A stretch of DNA of 58,518 nt. Origin: Oribacterium sp. P6A1 (GTDB taxonomy: Bacteria; Bacillota; Clostridia; Lachnospirales; Lachnospiraceae). The stretch is from contig NZ_JNKO01000017.1 of NCBI RefSeq assembly GCF_000702885.1, forward strand, positions 1-58,518, in the 5' to 3' direction. A model generated the notes under the pieces. It did not search any database, was not told the DNA's origin, and saw only the letters and a program-made list of their open reading frames with translations. Position 1 is the first letter of the stretch; each line of letters opens with the position of its first letter. Both the position numbers and the translations under genes were made by a program. Below are positions 43,539 through 51,954 of this stretch, in pieces.

Positions 43539-44021
43539 TTAATTACAATATGAATTACAAGCCTTTTCAAGCTTGCTAAAGTCATTAGTCCTTTTAGCTA
43601 ATGGTGTATTATCACCATTTCTCAGCTTATGCTTATATACAATATCTGCATTTTTCAATATTCTATTTTTTTGCCTGTTGATTTCTCTGCTTTCAGCCTG
43701 CAATAAGAACCTGTAATGCGGATCCTTGGTCCCATTAACATCAACAAGATGAAATTTCTCATTCGGCACAGGAATCATATTATTTATATTGATCACCGCA
43801 TAATCTTTGATCTTAACAAAATCAACACTTTCAGACATTTTCTTATGCTTTGACTTAAATGATGATAATGGTGCAAAGTATTTAAAACCATTTATTTCCA
43901 AGACAATACCTATGTATTTCCTGGAGGACTTATCCTCATCAGAAAAAAATATATGTTCCTGAAATGCCGATAAGTATTTAACATATTGGGAATCAACTTC
44001 ATATAACTTTAAGCTTCTCAT
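43539..44021 (-). CDS. toxN: Type III toxin, ToxN/AbiQ-family endoribonuclease
   Basis: 160 aa from the ATG just after AGGTGG; earlier in-frame ATGs lie inside the terminator and repeats. It shares the ToxN pattern throughout: KLYEVDSQYVKYLSAF, KYIGIVLEINGFKYFAPLSS, INNMIPVPNEKFHLVDVNG, and YRFLLQAESREINRQKNRIL. ToxN is an RNase that processes its own antitoxin RNA and, when released, cuts cellular RNA; such systems abort phage infection. Upstream are exactly the expected elements: a promoter, tandem antitoxin repeats and a leaky terminator. Length is typical of the family. The assignment is secure at family level; phage protection is inferred. Confidence 0.93.
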   Translation of the reverse strand: MRSLKLYEVDSQYVKYLSAFQEHIFFSDEDKSSRKYIGIVLEINGFKYFAPLSSFKSKHKKMSESVDFVKIKDYAVININNMIPVPNEKFHLVDVNGTKDPHYRFLLQAESREINRQKNRILKNADIVYKHKLRNGDNTPLAKRTNDFSKLEKACNSYCN

Positions 44022-44040
44022 ATTCCACCTAAACATAAAA

Positions 44041-44064
44041 CAGGGACAAGAAACCTTGTCCCTG
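44041..44064 (-). terminator. Regulatory terminator between toxI and toxN
   Basis: The perfect 10-bp stem CAGGGACAAG/CTTGTCCCTG has a 4-nt loop and is followed by TTTTATGTTT on minus. In type III systems this terminator keeps the antitoxin RNA in excess over toxin mRNA. Confidence 0.92.
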
Positions 44065-44143
44065 CTGCTAACTCGCTCACTTATAAGGCTGTGCATCACC
44101 TACTATTAACTCGCTCATTTATAAGGCTGTGCATCACCTACTT
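44065..44143 (-). ncRNA. toxI: ToxI antitoxin RNA, two 38-nt tandem repeats
   Basis: Two direct repeats (44069-44106 and 44107-44144) of 38 nt differ at three positions (one internal C/T and the unit end). The transcript predicted from the promoter at 44150-44177 starts at about 44143, the exact start of the first RNA repeat, and ends at the terminator at 44041-44064. Each repeat would be one antitoxin pseudoknot bound by ToxN. Two copies is a low number compared with the 5.5 of the founding ToxIN system. Confidence 0.9.
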
Positions 44144-44149
44144 AATTAG

Positions 44150-44177
44150 AGTATACATCAATGATCTTATCTTTCAA
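44150..44177 (-). promoter_or_regulatory. Promoter of toxI-toxN
   Basis: The minus strand has TTGAAA (44172-44177), a 16-bp spacer and TATACT (44150-44155), seven bases from the start of the antitoxin repeats. Confidence 0.85.
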
Positions 44178-44215
44178 GTAGCAAAATCACAAACTCAACT
44201 GATTTTACAAAAAAT

Positions 44216-44962
44216 TCACATCAACGTATTCATCATCATAATAGCTTGTTCTTCCGGTGTGGGTTCACGGTCAGGAAGGGAGGACATCTTCTGTTTTGCC
44301 TCCGAAAGAAGTGCTTTCACCTTTTCCACTTCTCTTTCGTCGCAGGCATTTTCTTCAAGTCCTGCTTCCACCTCCTGAAGATCCTGTTCCAGCAAGGCGA
44401 TGATTGCCTGCATATCACCTCTGGTAGCAGCTGCTGCAATCTGTCTCCTTCGCTTTTGCTCGTTGACACCCACAGTTTTACTGGTAGATTCCGTTGTGAC
44501 TTCTCCATCATCGTCGATTTTTATCTTCATACTTTGAAAGCCTACTTCTCCCCGCTTTTCTTCAAGAGCTTCATCTGCTGCCTTTAAATTTTCGAAAAGA
44601 GACTGGCGTTTGTCCGAATCCGTGAGACAATCTCTCAGGTATTTTGATGAAATTTCCGCCATACCCTGTTTTACGATGTTAAAGTTCTCATAAAGGTATT
44701 TTGAAAGATCATCAACTGTATCAAATGACAGATTGGATTTTGTATCCTCCACTGCCTGTTTTTCCTTTAAGGCTGTCCTACCCTGTTCGGAAATCTCCAG
44801 GGTATCTTTTTGGTTTAGCAATACTTCAACTACTGACTCTCCGGCTCTGTCTCCCATCTCTGTGTCTCGTCTGATTCCGGAGTTCTTTCCTCGTTTTATT
44901 ATCTTTGGATTTACATTATTGCCGACATATTTTCCATATGTATCATTAATCTCTACTGCCAT
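44216..44962 (-). CDS. Target-gene protein A of LytTR system (MAVEIND..YG family), unknown function
   Basis: 248 aa, no signal peptide, highly charged. The N-terminus MAVEINDTYGKYVGNN matches that of the protein at 48634 (MAMDINGVYGNYAGA), so the two form a family; the rest is divergent. Predicted helical with coiled-coil tendency at about 130-230 (KRRRQIAAAATRGDMQAIIALLEQDLQEVEAGLEE). A LytTR direct-repeat site lies 63-92 bp upstream, and the histidine-kinase/LytTR operon is immediately upstream. Good ribosome site (AAGGAGG, 6 nt). Role unknown; possibly the main output of the signalling module. Confidence 0.65.
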   Translation of the reverse strand: MAVEINDTYGKYVGNNVNPKIIKRGKNSGIRRDTEMGDRAGESVVEVLLNQKDTLEISEQGRTALKEKQAVEDTKSNLSFDTVDDLSKYLYENFNIVKQGMAEISSKYLRDCLTDSDKRQSLFENLKAADEALEEKRGEVGFQSMKIKIDDDGEVTTESTSKTVGVNEQKRRRQIAAAATRGDMQAIIALLEQDLQEVEAGLEENACDEREVEKVKALLSEAKQKMSSLPDREPTPEEQAIMMMNTLM

Positions 44963-45024
44963 TTCAAACCTCCTTCATCTAATCTTTACTTCGGAGGTCA
45001 GAAACCAGATATAATGCAATTGCA

Positions 45025-45054
45025 GTGAACACCACTATTCTTGCAGTCAATTCC
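45025..45054 (-). promoter_or_regulatory. Candidate LytTR binding site before target gene A
   Basis: On minus: GGAATTGAC, 12 bp, GGTGTTCAC. The second half fits the consensus of the other three sites; the first is weaker. An AT-rich TTATAT follows about 10 bp on. The site overlaps the histidine-kinase stop codon. Confidence 0.5.
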
Positions 45055-46588
45055 TTGTGCACTTATTATTCATCATAACTGTCAAACAAAACATCTGTCT
45101 TTCTCCTTTATTATAAATCTCAATGTCTACATCCCCCATATATTTTCTTGCGCATTTTTGAATATTCGACATCCCAATCCCATGCAAATGCTTATCCGTT
45201 TTACTCGTCACGGGAAGTCCGGTATCCTTATCAAAAGTCACCTGCCCGTCAAATACATTTTCAATCTCAATAAAGAACAGAGTTCCTTTCATATAGGACT
45301 TAATGGTGATTTTTCTTACATCATCTACCTCCCGGCAAGCTTCAAAGGCATTGTCTAAAGCATTATCCAAAATGACAGCAATATCATAAATATCTATGTA
45401 TCCGTAGCCCGACGCAACAAAATCTTCCTCTATGCGCCCGGACCCTGGTGCAACAAAGTCCGACTCAAAGAAAATCCCACTCCTCTTCGCTTCCTGCATC
45501 CTTTGATAAATAATGATATCCGTGATGGGATTTCCGCTCTTTGATGAAAAATCCAGTTTATTTACTGCATTCTCCAACTCGCAGAGGTATCCGTCTATCT
45601 CCGACCTATCATTTCCAGTGTTCTTAACATACTGCATGATATTATTCAAATGATTCCTCATATCATGCTTCAGTCCCCGCAGGTCAGAATATATATTTTC
45701 AACATCCTCAATTTCCCTGTGAAGCTGCTCCATCTGTTTTTCAAGGATAGCCTGCTTCCGTCTCTCTTCATTACGTTCAATAAGATATTGAAACAGCATC
45801 ATGGCAGCAATGATGGAGCCAAGGAGCAATACGCAAATGACTATGATCCATATGAGAACCTCCGGAACCTTGTCATAAATCAGCAGGGATAATCTTTCGT
45901 TGATTTTCAATATGATCACACGCAAAGTCATGGACACCCCAAGGCCGGTAATGCAGGGGAGTATCAAAAATATGCTTTCCCCTGGGCTTGGCTCATAGCC
46001 TTTGTGGATATATTTGCTGCTCAAGACTTTCAGATATGTAAACATTAGCCCTACATATATGACTACGGATGCCAGGCTCTGGGCGAAAAGATAGATGTTG
46101 AGAAACATATCTGCTTTTTCCGTGGTCAGGTTTTCGGATTCAAGAATTAGGCTTTCAAAAATACTACAAGTGGCGTGGGAGATCAGGTAATAACCGACAC
46201 TTCCGATATTTCTGATCAACTCTTTTCCGGCGGTAAAGCTTATGGCGGCAAATATCTGCCTTTTGAAATCCTGTTCGAAGAACAAAAGCTCAAGAAGGTA
46301 CAACAAAACGAAGTCCATCAATGTGCGGAATGCAGCTGTTTGCGTATCCATCACTTTGAAAAGTATGGCTTCAACGAAAAGGTAAATGATTATCCAGAGA
46401 ATAAGCATTAGCCTCTCAGGGTGTTTCGATTTCAGAAGCCTTGCTACATATAGTTTGTCATTTTCCGGCGATGAGCCCCCGAAGTCATTGTATCTCGGTT
46501 TCAGAAGCACAGTTCCGTATCGCCCGCTGAAAACCGCGTCTGCCACATATATCGGAAGTGTCAAGGTGACAGTCAAAAGATCAAACAT
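45047..46588 (-). CDS. AgrC/LytS-like sensor histidine kinase, module A
   Basis: 513 aa. Six or seven membrane segments in residues about 1-270. A coiled coil follows (RRKQAILEKQMEQLHREIEDVENIY), then the phospho-acceptor segment LRGLKHDMRNHLNNIM, of the KHDxxNH type found in peptide-sensing AgrC-like kinases. The GHKL ATPase has its N-box in DIAVILDNALDNAFEA and a G-box in KHLHGIGMSNIQKCARKY. It phosphorylates the LytTR regulator, whose gene overlaps its start by 8 nt. No AgrB/AgrD pair is evident, so the ligand is unknown. Confidence 0.88.
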   Translation of the reverse strand: MFDLLTVTLTLPIYVADAVFSGRYGTVLLKPRYNDFGGSSPENDKLYVARLLKSKHPERLMLILWIIIYLFVEAILFKVMDTQTAAFRTLMDFVLLYLLELLFFEQDFKRQIFAAISFTAGKELIRNIGSVGYYLISHATCSIFESLILESENLTTEKADMFLNIYLFAQSLASVVIYVGLMFTYLKVLSSKYIHKGYEPSPGESIFLILPCITGLGVSMTLRVIILKINERLSLLIYDKVPEVLIWIIVICVLLLGSIIAAMMLFQYLIERNEERRKQAILEKQMEQLHREIEDVENIYSDLRGLKHDMRNHLNNIMQYVKNTGNDRSEIDGYLCELENAVNKLDFSSKSGNPITDIIIYQRMQEAKRSGIFFESDFVAPGSGRIEEDFVASGYGYIDIYDIAVILDNALDNAFEACREVDDVRKITIKSYMKGTLFFIEIENVFDGQVTFDKDTGLPVTSKTDKHLHGIGMSNIQKCARKYMGDVDIEIYNKGERQMFCLTVMMNNKCTRN

Positions 46589-47303
46589 TCACGATACCTC
46601 CGTTCTTGGCGTAGCGAAGGTACGCTTTGACGAAATCCGTATACTTCTTTTCGGCAATGATAATGCTGTCGCCGTTAAGTACTCGAATGGTGTTCACGGA
46701 ATAAGCCGTCACCTTTTCAAAATTCACAAGATAGCACCTGTGGCACCTAAAGAAAGTCTCCCCCAATTCCTTTTCAAGATCGCACATTCTGGCATAGGTT
46801 TCTGCGAGTCCACTGTCTGTATGGAAAACCACCTTCCTGTCATTGCTTTCTATATACTGAATCTCGGAAAACATGATTTTTTTCCTGTTCTCTCCGTCCT
46901 TAATGATCACGTATTTTTTTCTTTGTTCATCAGAAGACCGGGCCTCTTTAAGCGCCCGTTGAAACACCTCTGCAAACTTGCTTTCCTTGATAGGTTTCAC
47001 AAGATAATGAAAAGCATTTACATCGAAGGCTTCTTCCATATACTCTCGGTAAGCGGTAACGAATATAATTATGCTTCGCTTCCCATAATCTTTCTGCCCC
47101 GCACGGATATTCTTTGCAAGCTCTATACCGGATACGTTTCCCATTTCAATATCAAGAAAATAAATATTAAAAAAATCTCCGCAGGAAATCAGGTCCTCAC
47201 TTCCCCTAAAGAAGCTGATTTTCGCATCTGCATATTGTTTCATTATCAGATCAGCTAATTGGTTTCTGACATTTATGTCGTCATCGCATACAGCTATATT
47301 CAT
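46581..47303 (-). CDS. LytTR-family response regulator, module A
   Basis: 240 aa. Receiver domain 1-120 with acidic pocket CDDD and phospho-Asp51 in YFLDIEMGNVSG. LytTR DNA-binding domain about 135-235 (IQYIESNDRKVVFHTDSG, FFRCHRCYLVNFEKV). It activates genes by binding 9-bp direct repeats 21 bp apart. A matching site lies in front of its own operon (47378-47407). It is paralogous to the regulator at 51242. Confidence 0.93.
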   Translation of the reverse strand: MNIAVCDDDINVRNQLADLIMKQYADAKISFFRGSEDLISCGDFFNIYFLDIEMGNVSGIELAKNIRAGQKDYGKRSIIIFVTAYREYMEEAFDVNAFHYLVKPIKESKFAEVFQRALKEARSSDEQRKKYVIIKDGENRKKIMFSEIQYIESNDRKVVFHTDSGLAETYARMCDLEKELGETFFRCHRCYLVNFEKVTAYSVNTIRVLNGDSIIIAEKKYTDFVKAYLRYAKNGGIVNV

Positions 47304-47377
47304 TTCCGAATTCCTTTCATTATAGAATGAACTATTATTATATAGCCATAATGTGTTCTAATTTTCATTATTATGTA

Positions 47378-47407
47378 GTGAACTACGGGATTTTTGCGGT
47401 GAAATAT
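47378..47407 (-). promoter_or_regulatory. LytTR binding site before module A operon
   Basis: On minus: ATATTTCAC, 12 bp, GTAGTTCAC, followed 35 bp later by TATAAT (47337-47342). Spacing and half-site ends match the sites at 49623 and 52070. Confidence 0.6.
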
Positions 47408-47418
47408 ACGTTTGAACA

Positions 47419-47536
47419 GAAAAGCCGCAGCTACCTGCTTGTACAGATAACTGCGGTTCTTTACTCATATATTTTCTCCTGACAATTAAATGACCCAACG
47501 TGGTCCGCATCCTTGAGAGGCGTGTTGGGTTCTGTT
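47419..47536 (-). ncRNA. Predicted small RNA A, twin of the RNA at 52111
   Basis: The promoter on minus is TTGATT (47567-47572), 18 bp, TATACT (47543-47548). The 5' part is a 59-nt block (47493-47551, including the -10) that matches 52187-52245 at 58 of 59 positions. It forms a hairpin with arms ACCCAAC/GTTGGGT and a large loop containing CCTCTC, complementary to a Shine-Dalgarno. The 3' end is a terminator with stem CCGCAG/CTGCGG (47425-47456) and a TTTT run. Conservation of promoter and loop against weak conservation elsewhere argues for a functional RNA. Confidence 0.6.
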
Positions 47537-47602
47537 GCTGTCAGTATATTCTATAACCGATACGTTAATCAAGTTCTTTAATACTTGATGTATGCATTCT
47601 AA

Positions 47603-47923
47603 TCACCTGAGCTTACTCTCAAAATCCTCTAACCCATGAAATACGTCTGTAATATATACTTTGTCATCATCGCCTATGTAGAACAAAACAAAATAGTTAT
47701 GCCTCAAAAAATTCATTCTTTTCAAACCGCGTTCTTTTAGCTTCTCGCTATCGGGTTCTTTAATACTTCCCGCTACATTCTTCAAGCTTTTCTTTGTATC
47801 CCTAAAATCTTCCAGAACATTCTTAACTGCCTGGGGATTCTTCTTGACATCACGAAGATATGCAACGTATTTCCTTAGATCTTCTTCCGCATCAGGAGTT
47901 ACAATTACTTTGTACTGTTTCAT
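47603..47923 (-). CDS. ParE/RelE-superfamily toxin
   Basis: 106 aa, basic. RelE/ParE fold pattern: YKVIVTPDAEEDLRKYVAYL at the N-terminus, then MNFLRHNYFVLFYIGDDDKVYITDVFHGLEDFESKLR at the C-terminus. Its start overlaps the antitoxin gene by 4 nt, the normal antitoxin-then-toxin order. Whether it targets gyrase or ribosome-bound mRNA cannot be told. Confidence 0.85.
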   Translation of the reverse strand: MKQYKVIVTPDAEEDLRKYVAYLRDVKKNPQAVKNVLEDFRDTKKSLKNVAGSIKEPDSEKLKERGLKRMNFLRHNYFVLFYIGDDDKVYITDVFHGLEDFESKLR

Positions 47924-48177
47924 TGACCGTATTCCTTCATCAGGTCCTCTATTACATCATCTGCATCTCGTCCCTGACCTGCTTTTGCCTGTGTCAGTGA
48001 ATGATCGATATGATTCCATAGCTCTTCTTCTGTTTTTATCCCTAATGGGCTATGCCATTTCTCCCGTGCGGCTGTCAATTCCACAATAACTGAGTGAATT
48101 GCCCTTAGTTGGCTCTCGTCTAATGATTTTAGCAAATCAACGGTATCATCGTATATTGACTGTGCTTGTAAAGTCAT
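47920..48177 (-). CDS. Type II antitoxin partner
   Basis: 85 aa from the ATG with GGAGG seven bases upstream; the in-frame ATG at 48192 overlaps that site. Acidic and helical (DDTVDLLKSLDESQLRAIHSVIVELT), with a disordered acidic C-terminus (GRDADDVIEDLMKEYGQ) suitable for toxin neutralisation. No clear helix-turn-helix or ribbon-helix-helix is seen. Call rests mainly on the overlap with the ParE-like gene. Confidence 0.75.
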   Translation of the reverse strand: MTLQAQSIYDDTVDLLKSLDESQLRAIHSVIVELTAAREKWHSPLGIKTEEELWNHIDHSLTQAKAGQGRDADDVIEDLMKEYGQ

Positions 48178-48522
48178 ATCGAATACCTCCATAACAAATA
48201 ATAAGCACTATGAAAAAAGGGGATTTACCCCGGAACGCAGAACACCTCGTCTGTTACTCTATATTGTAGCACCAGAGGCCTTTCCTGCTCAAGAAACCCA
48301 GCGTTATCAATTATTAAACTTTGCTAAACAAACGTTCACGATATCAATAAAAGGGATATGTCTCTACCGAAGCATTTAACCCCTTTTTAAACCCATCCTT
48401 AGGATTGAGTGTTCACTGTCAGCCATGAATATAGGCGATCTGTTAATCAGAATGTTGCATCTATGGTTATAAGACCTGATCTTGCATCCAGAATGACAAC
48501 TTTGAAAAACTTCATCTAAGCA

Positions 48523-48628
48523 TTGACTTTTTTATCATTTACTTTATACTTGCAAATAGTAATTGGGGTATGCATTTGCGGATGCATACTTGAAGGGAGT
48601 CGGATTAGTCCGGCTCCCTTCCTTTTTT
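48523..48628 (+). ncRNA. Predicted 72-nt small RNA with its promoter
   Basis: Plus strand: TTGACT (48523-48528), 16 bp, TATACT (48545-48550), start near 48557. Two hairpins follow: GTATGCAT/ATGCATAC (48568-48589) and a 12-bp terminator stem GAAGGGAG.../...CTCCCTTC (48592-48621) ending in TTTTTT. No ORF. It converges on the gene ending at 48634 and stops five bases short of its stop codon. The rest of 48193-48522 holds no gene I can support. Confidence 0.6.
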
Positions 48629-48633
48629 AGCAT

Positions 48634-49437
48634 TTATAACTTCTTGTCAAAATTAAAACCAACCATATCATTCTTTAATCCTTTCCTTGCTTCTCCGGAA
48701 AGAAAATCCTCCGTGATATCATACATTTCGGATCCTTTGTACTTATCTCCAAGAATCTTCTTATTGTCACTGTCTATCTTTTCCTTCAAGGCAGCCTTTT
48801 CTTCCCGAGCCGCTTTTAACTTTTCTTCCAAAGCCTCTTTTTGCTCTGCTTTTTCTTTTTTCTTTTCCGCAACCTTTTCTTCTGTTTTTTTCTTTTCTGC
48901 CTTTTGCTGACGGATCTTAGCTCCATATTCATTTGGAGACGTTACCTTTGAACGACTGTCATCATACTTACCTATAGACCAGCAGCTAATGCCTCCGTCC
49001 TTATCTATGGCCCATCCCATAGCAACAACAGTACCGCCACCACTCTCTATTCTTTGACGTCTTTGTGCATCCAACGACTGCATATTTGCAATTTCTTTTT
49101 CATATTCCTCTTCAAGCTCCGGATCATTTGCCATCTTCTGTAAGAAGTCCGGAGAGATTGCCACATTGGTTGTTTTGTTGGAACCATATCTCATTCCAGG
49201 CTGAAAATTCGCCGCGGCAAAAGTGTAGCCATCATATTTTTTACTGAGATATTTCAATTCATCCGCCGCTGTTTTCCTTATGTTGTTAGAACTATTTTCA
49301 TTCTCAACGGATGATATCTGACCGGTTGAATTCCCGGATTCATTTACAACTTTCGAATTACTTGTTCGATTTGTATTCTTTTGATTGGTATATGCTCCTG
49401 CGTAGTTACCATATACACCATTTATATCCATTGCCAT
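48634..49437 (-). CDS. Target-gene protein B of LytTR system (MAMDING..YG family), unknown function
   Basis: 267 aa from the ATG with AAGGAGG eight bases upstream (the ATG at 49464 has none). No signal peptide. N-terminus MAMDINGVYGNYAGAYTNQ parallels protein A. A central globular part contains GGTVVAMGWAIDKDGGISCWSIGKYDD. Then a strong Lys/Glu coiled coil (about 175-240, AEKKKTEEKVAEKKKEKAEQ...) and a tail ending NFDKKL. The LytTR site at 49623-49652 lies 186 bp upstream, and the paralogous kinase/regulator module is directly upstream. Function unknown. Confidence 0.65.
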   Translation of the reverse strand: MAMDINGVYGNYAGAYTNQKNTNRTSNSKVVNESGNSTGQISSVENENSSNNIRKTAADELKYLSKKYDGYTFAAANFQPGMRYGSNKTTNVAISPDFLQKMANDPELEEEYEKEIANMQSLDAQRRQRIESGGGTVVAMGWAIDKDGGISCWSIGKYDDSRSKVTSPNEYGAKIRQQKAEKKKTEEKVAEKKKEKAEQKEALEEKLKAAREEKAALKEKIDSDNKKILGDKYKGSEMYDITEDFLSGEARKGLKNDMVGFNFDKKL

Positions 49438-49622
49438 ATTCCTGCCCTCCTTTGCAGTGAACAACGTCCCCTTGAAAGCATGTTTGTTTCAAACCGGACA
49501 TTTGGAAAACTCGAATCTATCAATCTTTAATCCTGACATCCATTTCATATGATTATGATTTGATAGTTATACCTCTCTACTCTTTTCTTCGAACATCAGG
49601 GCCATATATTAACCCCAATGAA

Positions 49623-49652
49623 GTGAACGGTAGATTTTCTGATGTAAATGGT
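49623..49652 (-). promoter_or_regulatory. LytTR binding site before target gene B
   Basis: On minus: ACCATTTAC, 12 bp, ACCGTTCAC. Both halves match the pair at 52070-52099 closely. A TAATAT box follows about 14 bp later. Confidence 0.7.
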
Positions 49653-49763
49653 AAAGGCTACCACGAAATAATTTTCATCATTTCATGATAGCCTATATTC
49701 CGCATGATCATTCGATTTTCTGTTGTTTACAGAAGTTCGCTTTAACCAAGGAAACGTTATTTA

Positions 49764-51140
49764 TCATTTCGGTATCATCAACATGGCTGTAAAAATCACA
49801 GTGTCCTCTTTCTGCTCCAGCTGAATGGTTCCGTAATATTTTTCCGTGATCCGTTTTATATTCCTAAGTCCGTATCCATGGCTTTCTATATCATCCTTTG
49901 AGGTTTCAGGCAGCCCCGTATCCGGATTCAAGGACAATTCTCCCGAAAAGCTATTCTTTACCTGTATCAGGTAAGCATTGTTGTTCTTCATGGATTTTAC
50001 TTCTATCGTTGAACCAGAGCATTCTTTTGATGCTGTGACAGCATTTGCCAAAGCATTGTTGAGTATTACAGCTATATCTATAGCTTCAACCTTGCCAGTT
50101 GTTGGATAACGGAACTCGTCAATGAACTCAATACCTGATTCCTCAGCTTCTCGTCTTTTTTCAGATATAACAATGTCCGTGACAGGATTGCCCGTCCTGG
50201 CATTTATATCCGTAGCCGGAAAGCCATCATGCCATTCATTAAGATATGTTACGGCCGAAGCATTATCACCTTTTTCCAAAAGATTCCCCAAAACCATGAT
50301 GTGATCATTTATATCGTGCTTTATTCCGCGGATTTCAGCATACAGTTTTTCAATCGAATGCACATGAACCGACAGTTCTTCCACCTGTTTTGATACAAGT
50401 GCGCTCTGCAGTTGATCGTCCCGTGACTGCTTTATCTTTTGATATGAGTAAATAACTGAGATAGTTGCCAGGAACGCAATAAATCCGAATAGCCCACGTA
50501 GTCCGTCATATATAGGGTATCTGTCGGATACATGTTCTTTAACAGTATTAAAATATGCATCAGATAAAAATGAGAAGATCCAATATCCTGCAATTATTGC
50601 AACGTAGGGTGTCACAAACAGAATGAACTCACGCCATGACATATGTTCATTTTTTCTGTAATAGACTTTTTCAGATATTATGATTTCAAGATACCTGAGT
50701 GCATTCTGAATAATGTACAACAAAGTTACTGCAATATAATAAAGTATGAACTGTTGCATGCCATCTCTTATTTTGGGATTCATAAACGTTATCCTGCTAA
50801 TGCCTTTCCACGGCAACAACGACATTTCACTGGATATCCAAAGGAACATATATATGGTCAAAGCCAGAAATATTTTCTGAGGGATATTTTTCTTTTCCGC
50901 TAAAATGGATATGGAACAAACTGTTATAACTCCCAAAGGATACGCAATAAGCCCCGACATTGGAACAGGGCATATATAAAGGATAGCCATGATCGCAAAG
51001 TAAGCTATTCCTGTAATTACAGCTACTGTTATTTTTTTCACATAAGGATTATAGAATCTGACCACAAGTGATGCACTGACAAGTAAGTTACAGAATACTA
51101 CTACAGTATCGCCAATTTTTTGCATCATATCTAACGTCAT
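49764..51140 (-). CDS. AgrC/LytS-like sensor histidine kinase, module B
   Basis: 458 aa. Six or seven membrane segments in residues 1-235. Coiled coil about 240-265, phospho-acceptor IRGIKHDINDHIMVLG, and a GHKL ATPase with N-box DIAVILNNALANAVTA and G-box SHGYGLRNIKRITEKYYG. Same architecture as the kinase of module A but only moderately similar, so an old duplication. It follows its regulator by 101 nt, whereas in module A the genes overlap. Good ribosome site GAGGGGG, 9 nt. Ligand unknown. Confidence 0.88.
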   Translation of the reverse strand: MTLDMMQKIGDTVVVFCNLLVSASLVVRFYNPYVKKITVAVITGIAYFAIMAILYICPVPMSGLIAYPLGVITVCSISILAEKKNIPQKIFLALTIYMFLWISSEMSLLPWKGISRITFMNPKIRDGMQQFILYYIAVTLLYIIQNALRYLEIIISEKVYYRKNEHMSWREFILFVTPYVAIIAGYWIFSFLSDAYFNTVKEHVSDRYPIYDGLRGLFGFIAFLATISVIYSYQKIKQSRDDQLQSALVSKQVEELSVHVHSIEKLYAEIRGIKHDINDHIMVLGNLLEKGDNASAVTYLNEWHDGFPATDINARTGNPVTDIVISEKRREAEESGIEFIDEFRYPTTGKVEAIDIAVILNNALANAVTASKECSGSTIEVKSMKNNNAYLIQVKNSFSGELSLNPDTGLPETSKDDIESHGYGLRNIKRITEKYYGTIQLEQKEDTVIFTAMLMIPK

Positions 51141-51241
51141 GAATTAATTCCCCCTCGAAAAATCCGGCAGAGATTTCAACTTCTCTTGCGCCTGTATGAT
51201 AGTTCATAATCCGTTTTGATTTTGAGTCCTTTATAGACGGC

Positions 51242-51946
51242 TTAACAACAGCTACAGTACTCCATGTAGGCCCTGAGAAATCTGTCATATTCTCTTCTTG
51301 CAATGGGGATATTATCTCCGCCATACGTTGTTAATGTTGTCCTGTCATATCTTTCCACATACTTCATATTTACAAGATATGATCTGTGTATACGGTAGAA
51401 GTCCCTCCCTACAAGGCTTTCCAACGCAGATAACTGACCATAATATTCTATGTTCTCATCCTTCATATGAAGGATTGTTTTCCGGTCATACACCTCTGCA
51501 TATAAGAGTTGAGAAAGATTAATTCGTATATGTGAAGTACCTGACTGAATTTCAATATACTTATCATGATCCCCTGACAAATCCCCACATCGTTCCAGTT
51601 CTCTCACGGCATCATCCAGCACTTCTTTAAGCTTTTTATCTGCCACGGGTTTCACGAGGAAATGAAACGGATGCAGATCAAATGAATTAAACACCTGATC
51701 CTCTTCTCCGGTCACAAAGATCAGTATCTTTCTCCAGTCTCTGTCTTTCAATGTCTTTGCCACATCCATGCCACTGACTTCTGGCATCCTGATATCAAGC
51801 AATAGGATATCCGGGAGTTTATCGGCTTCCAACAATTCTTTTCCGGAAGTGTATGTAATAATCTCTGCCTCCGGGCAGATTCTTCCAACTTTCTCAGCAA
51901 GGATAGCGCATATTCTTTTTTCATCATCACAAATAGCTATTATCAT
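51242..51946 (-). CDS. LytTR-family response regulator, module B
   Basis: 234 aa. Receiver domain with CDDEK and phospho-Asp51 in LLLDIRMPEVSG; LytTR domain from about 135 (LLYAEVYDRKTILHM, FYRIHRSYLVNMKYVERYD). Expected to bind ACC(A/G)TTCAC direct repeats at 49623, 52070 and perhaps the module A sites. First gene of the module B operon, behind the site at 52070-52099. Confidence 0.93.
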   Translation of the reverse strand: MIIAICDDEKRICAILAEKVGRICPEAEIITYTSGKELLEADKLPDILLLDIRMPEVSGMDVAKTLKDRDWRKILIFVTGEEDQVFNSFDLHPFHFLVKPVADKKLKEVLDDAVRELERCGDLSGDHDKYIEIQSGTSHIRINLSQLLYAEVYDRKTILHMKDENIEYYGQLSALESLVGRDFYRIHRSYLVNMKYVERYDRTTLTTYGGDNIPIARREYDRFLRAYMEYCSCC

Positions 51947-51954
51947 GGTTGTCT

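Noticed and set aside
44069-44144. Two tandem 38-nt repeats, first considered as a mini CRISPR array
   Set aside because: The copies are directly adjacent with no spacers, no cas genes are near, and position and promoter fit the ToxI antitoxin RNA exactly.
47358-47468. 36-codon minus-strand frame with a good AGGAG ribosome site (MSKEPQLSVQ...), a possible signal-peptide precursor for the AgrC-like kinase
   Set aside because: It runs through the terminator stem of small RNA A and through the LytTR site. The twin locus at 52 kb has no matching frame (ATT instead of ATG, then early stops). No AgrB-like processing protein is present.
51088-51324. 78-codon minus-strand frame bridging regulator B and kinase B
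   Set aside because: It overlaps both real genes in another frame, and the kinase has its own strong ribosome site. No homologue is evident in module A.
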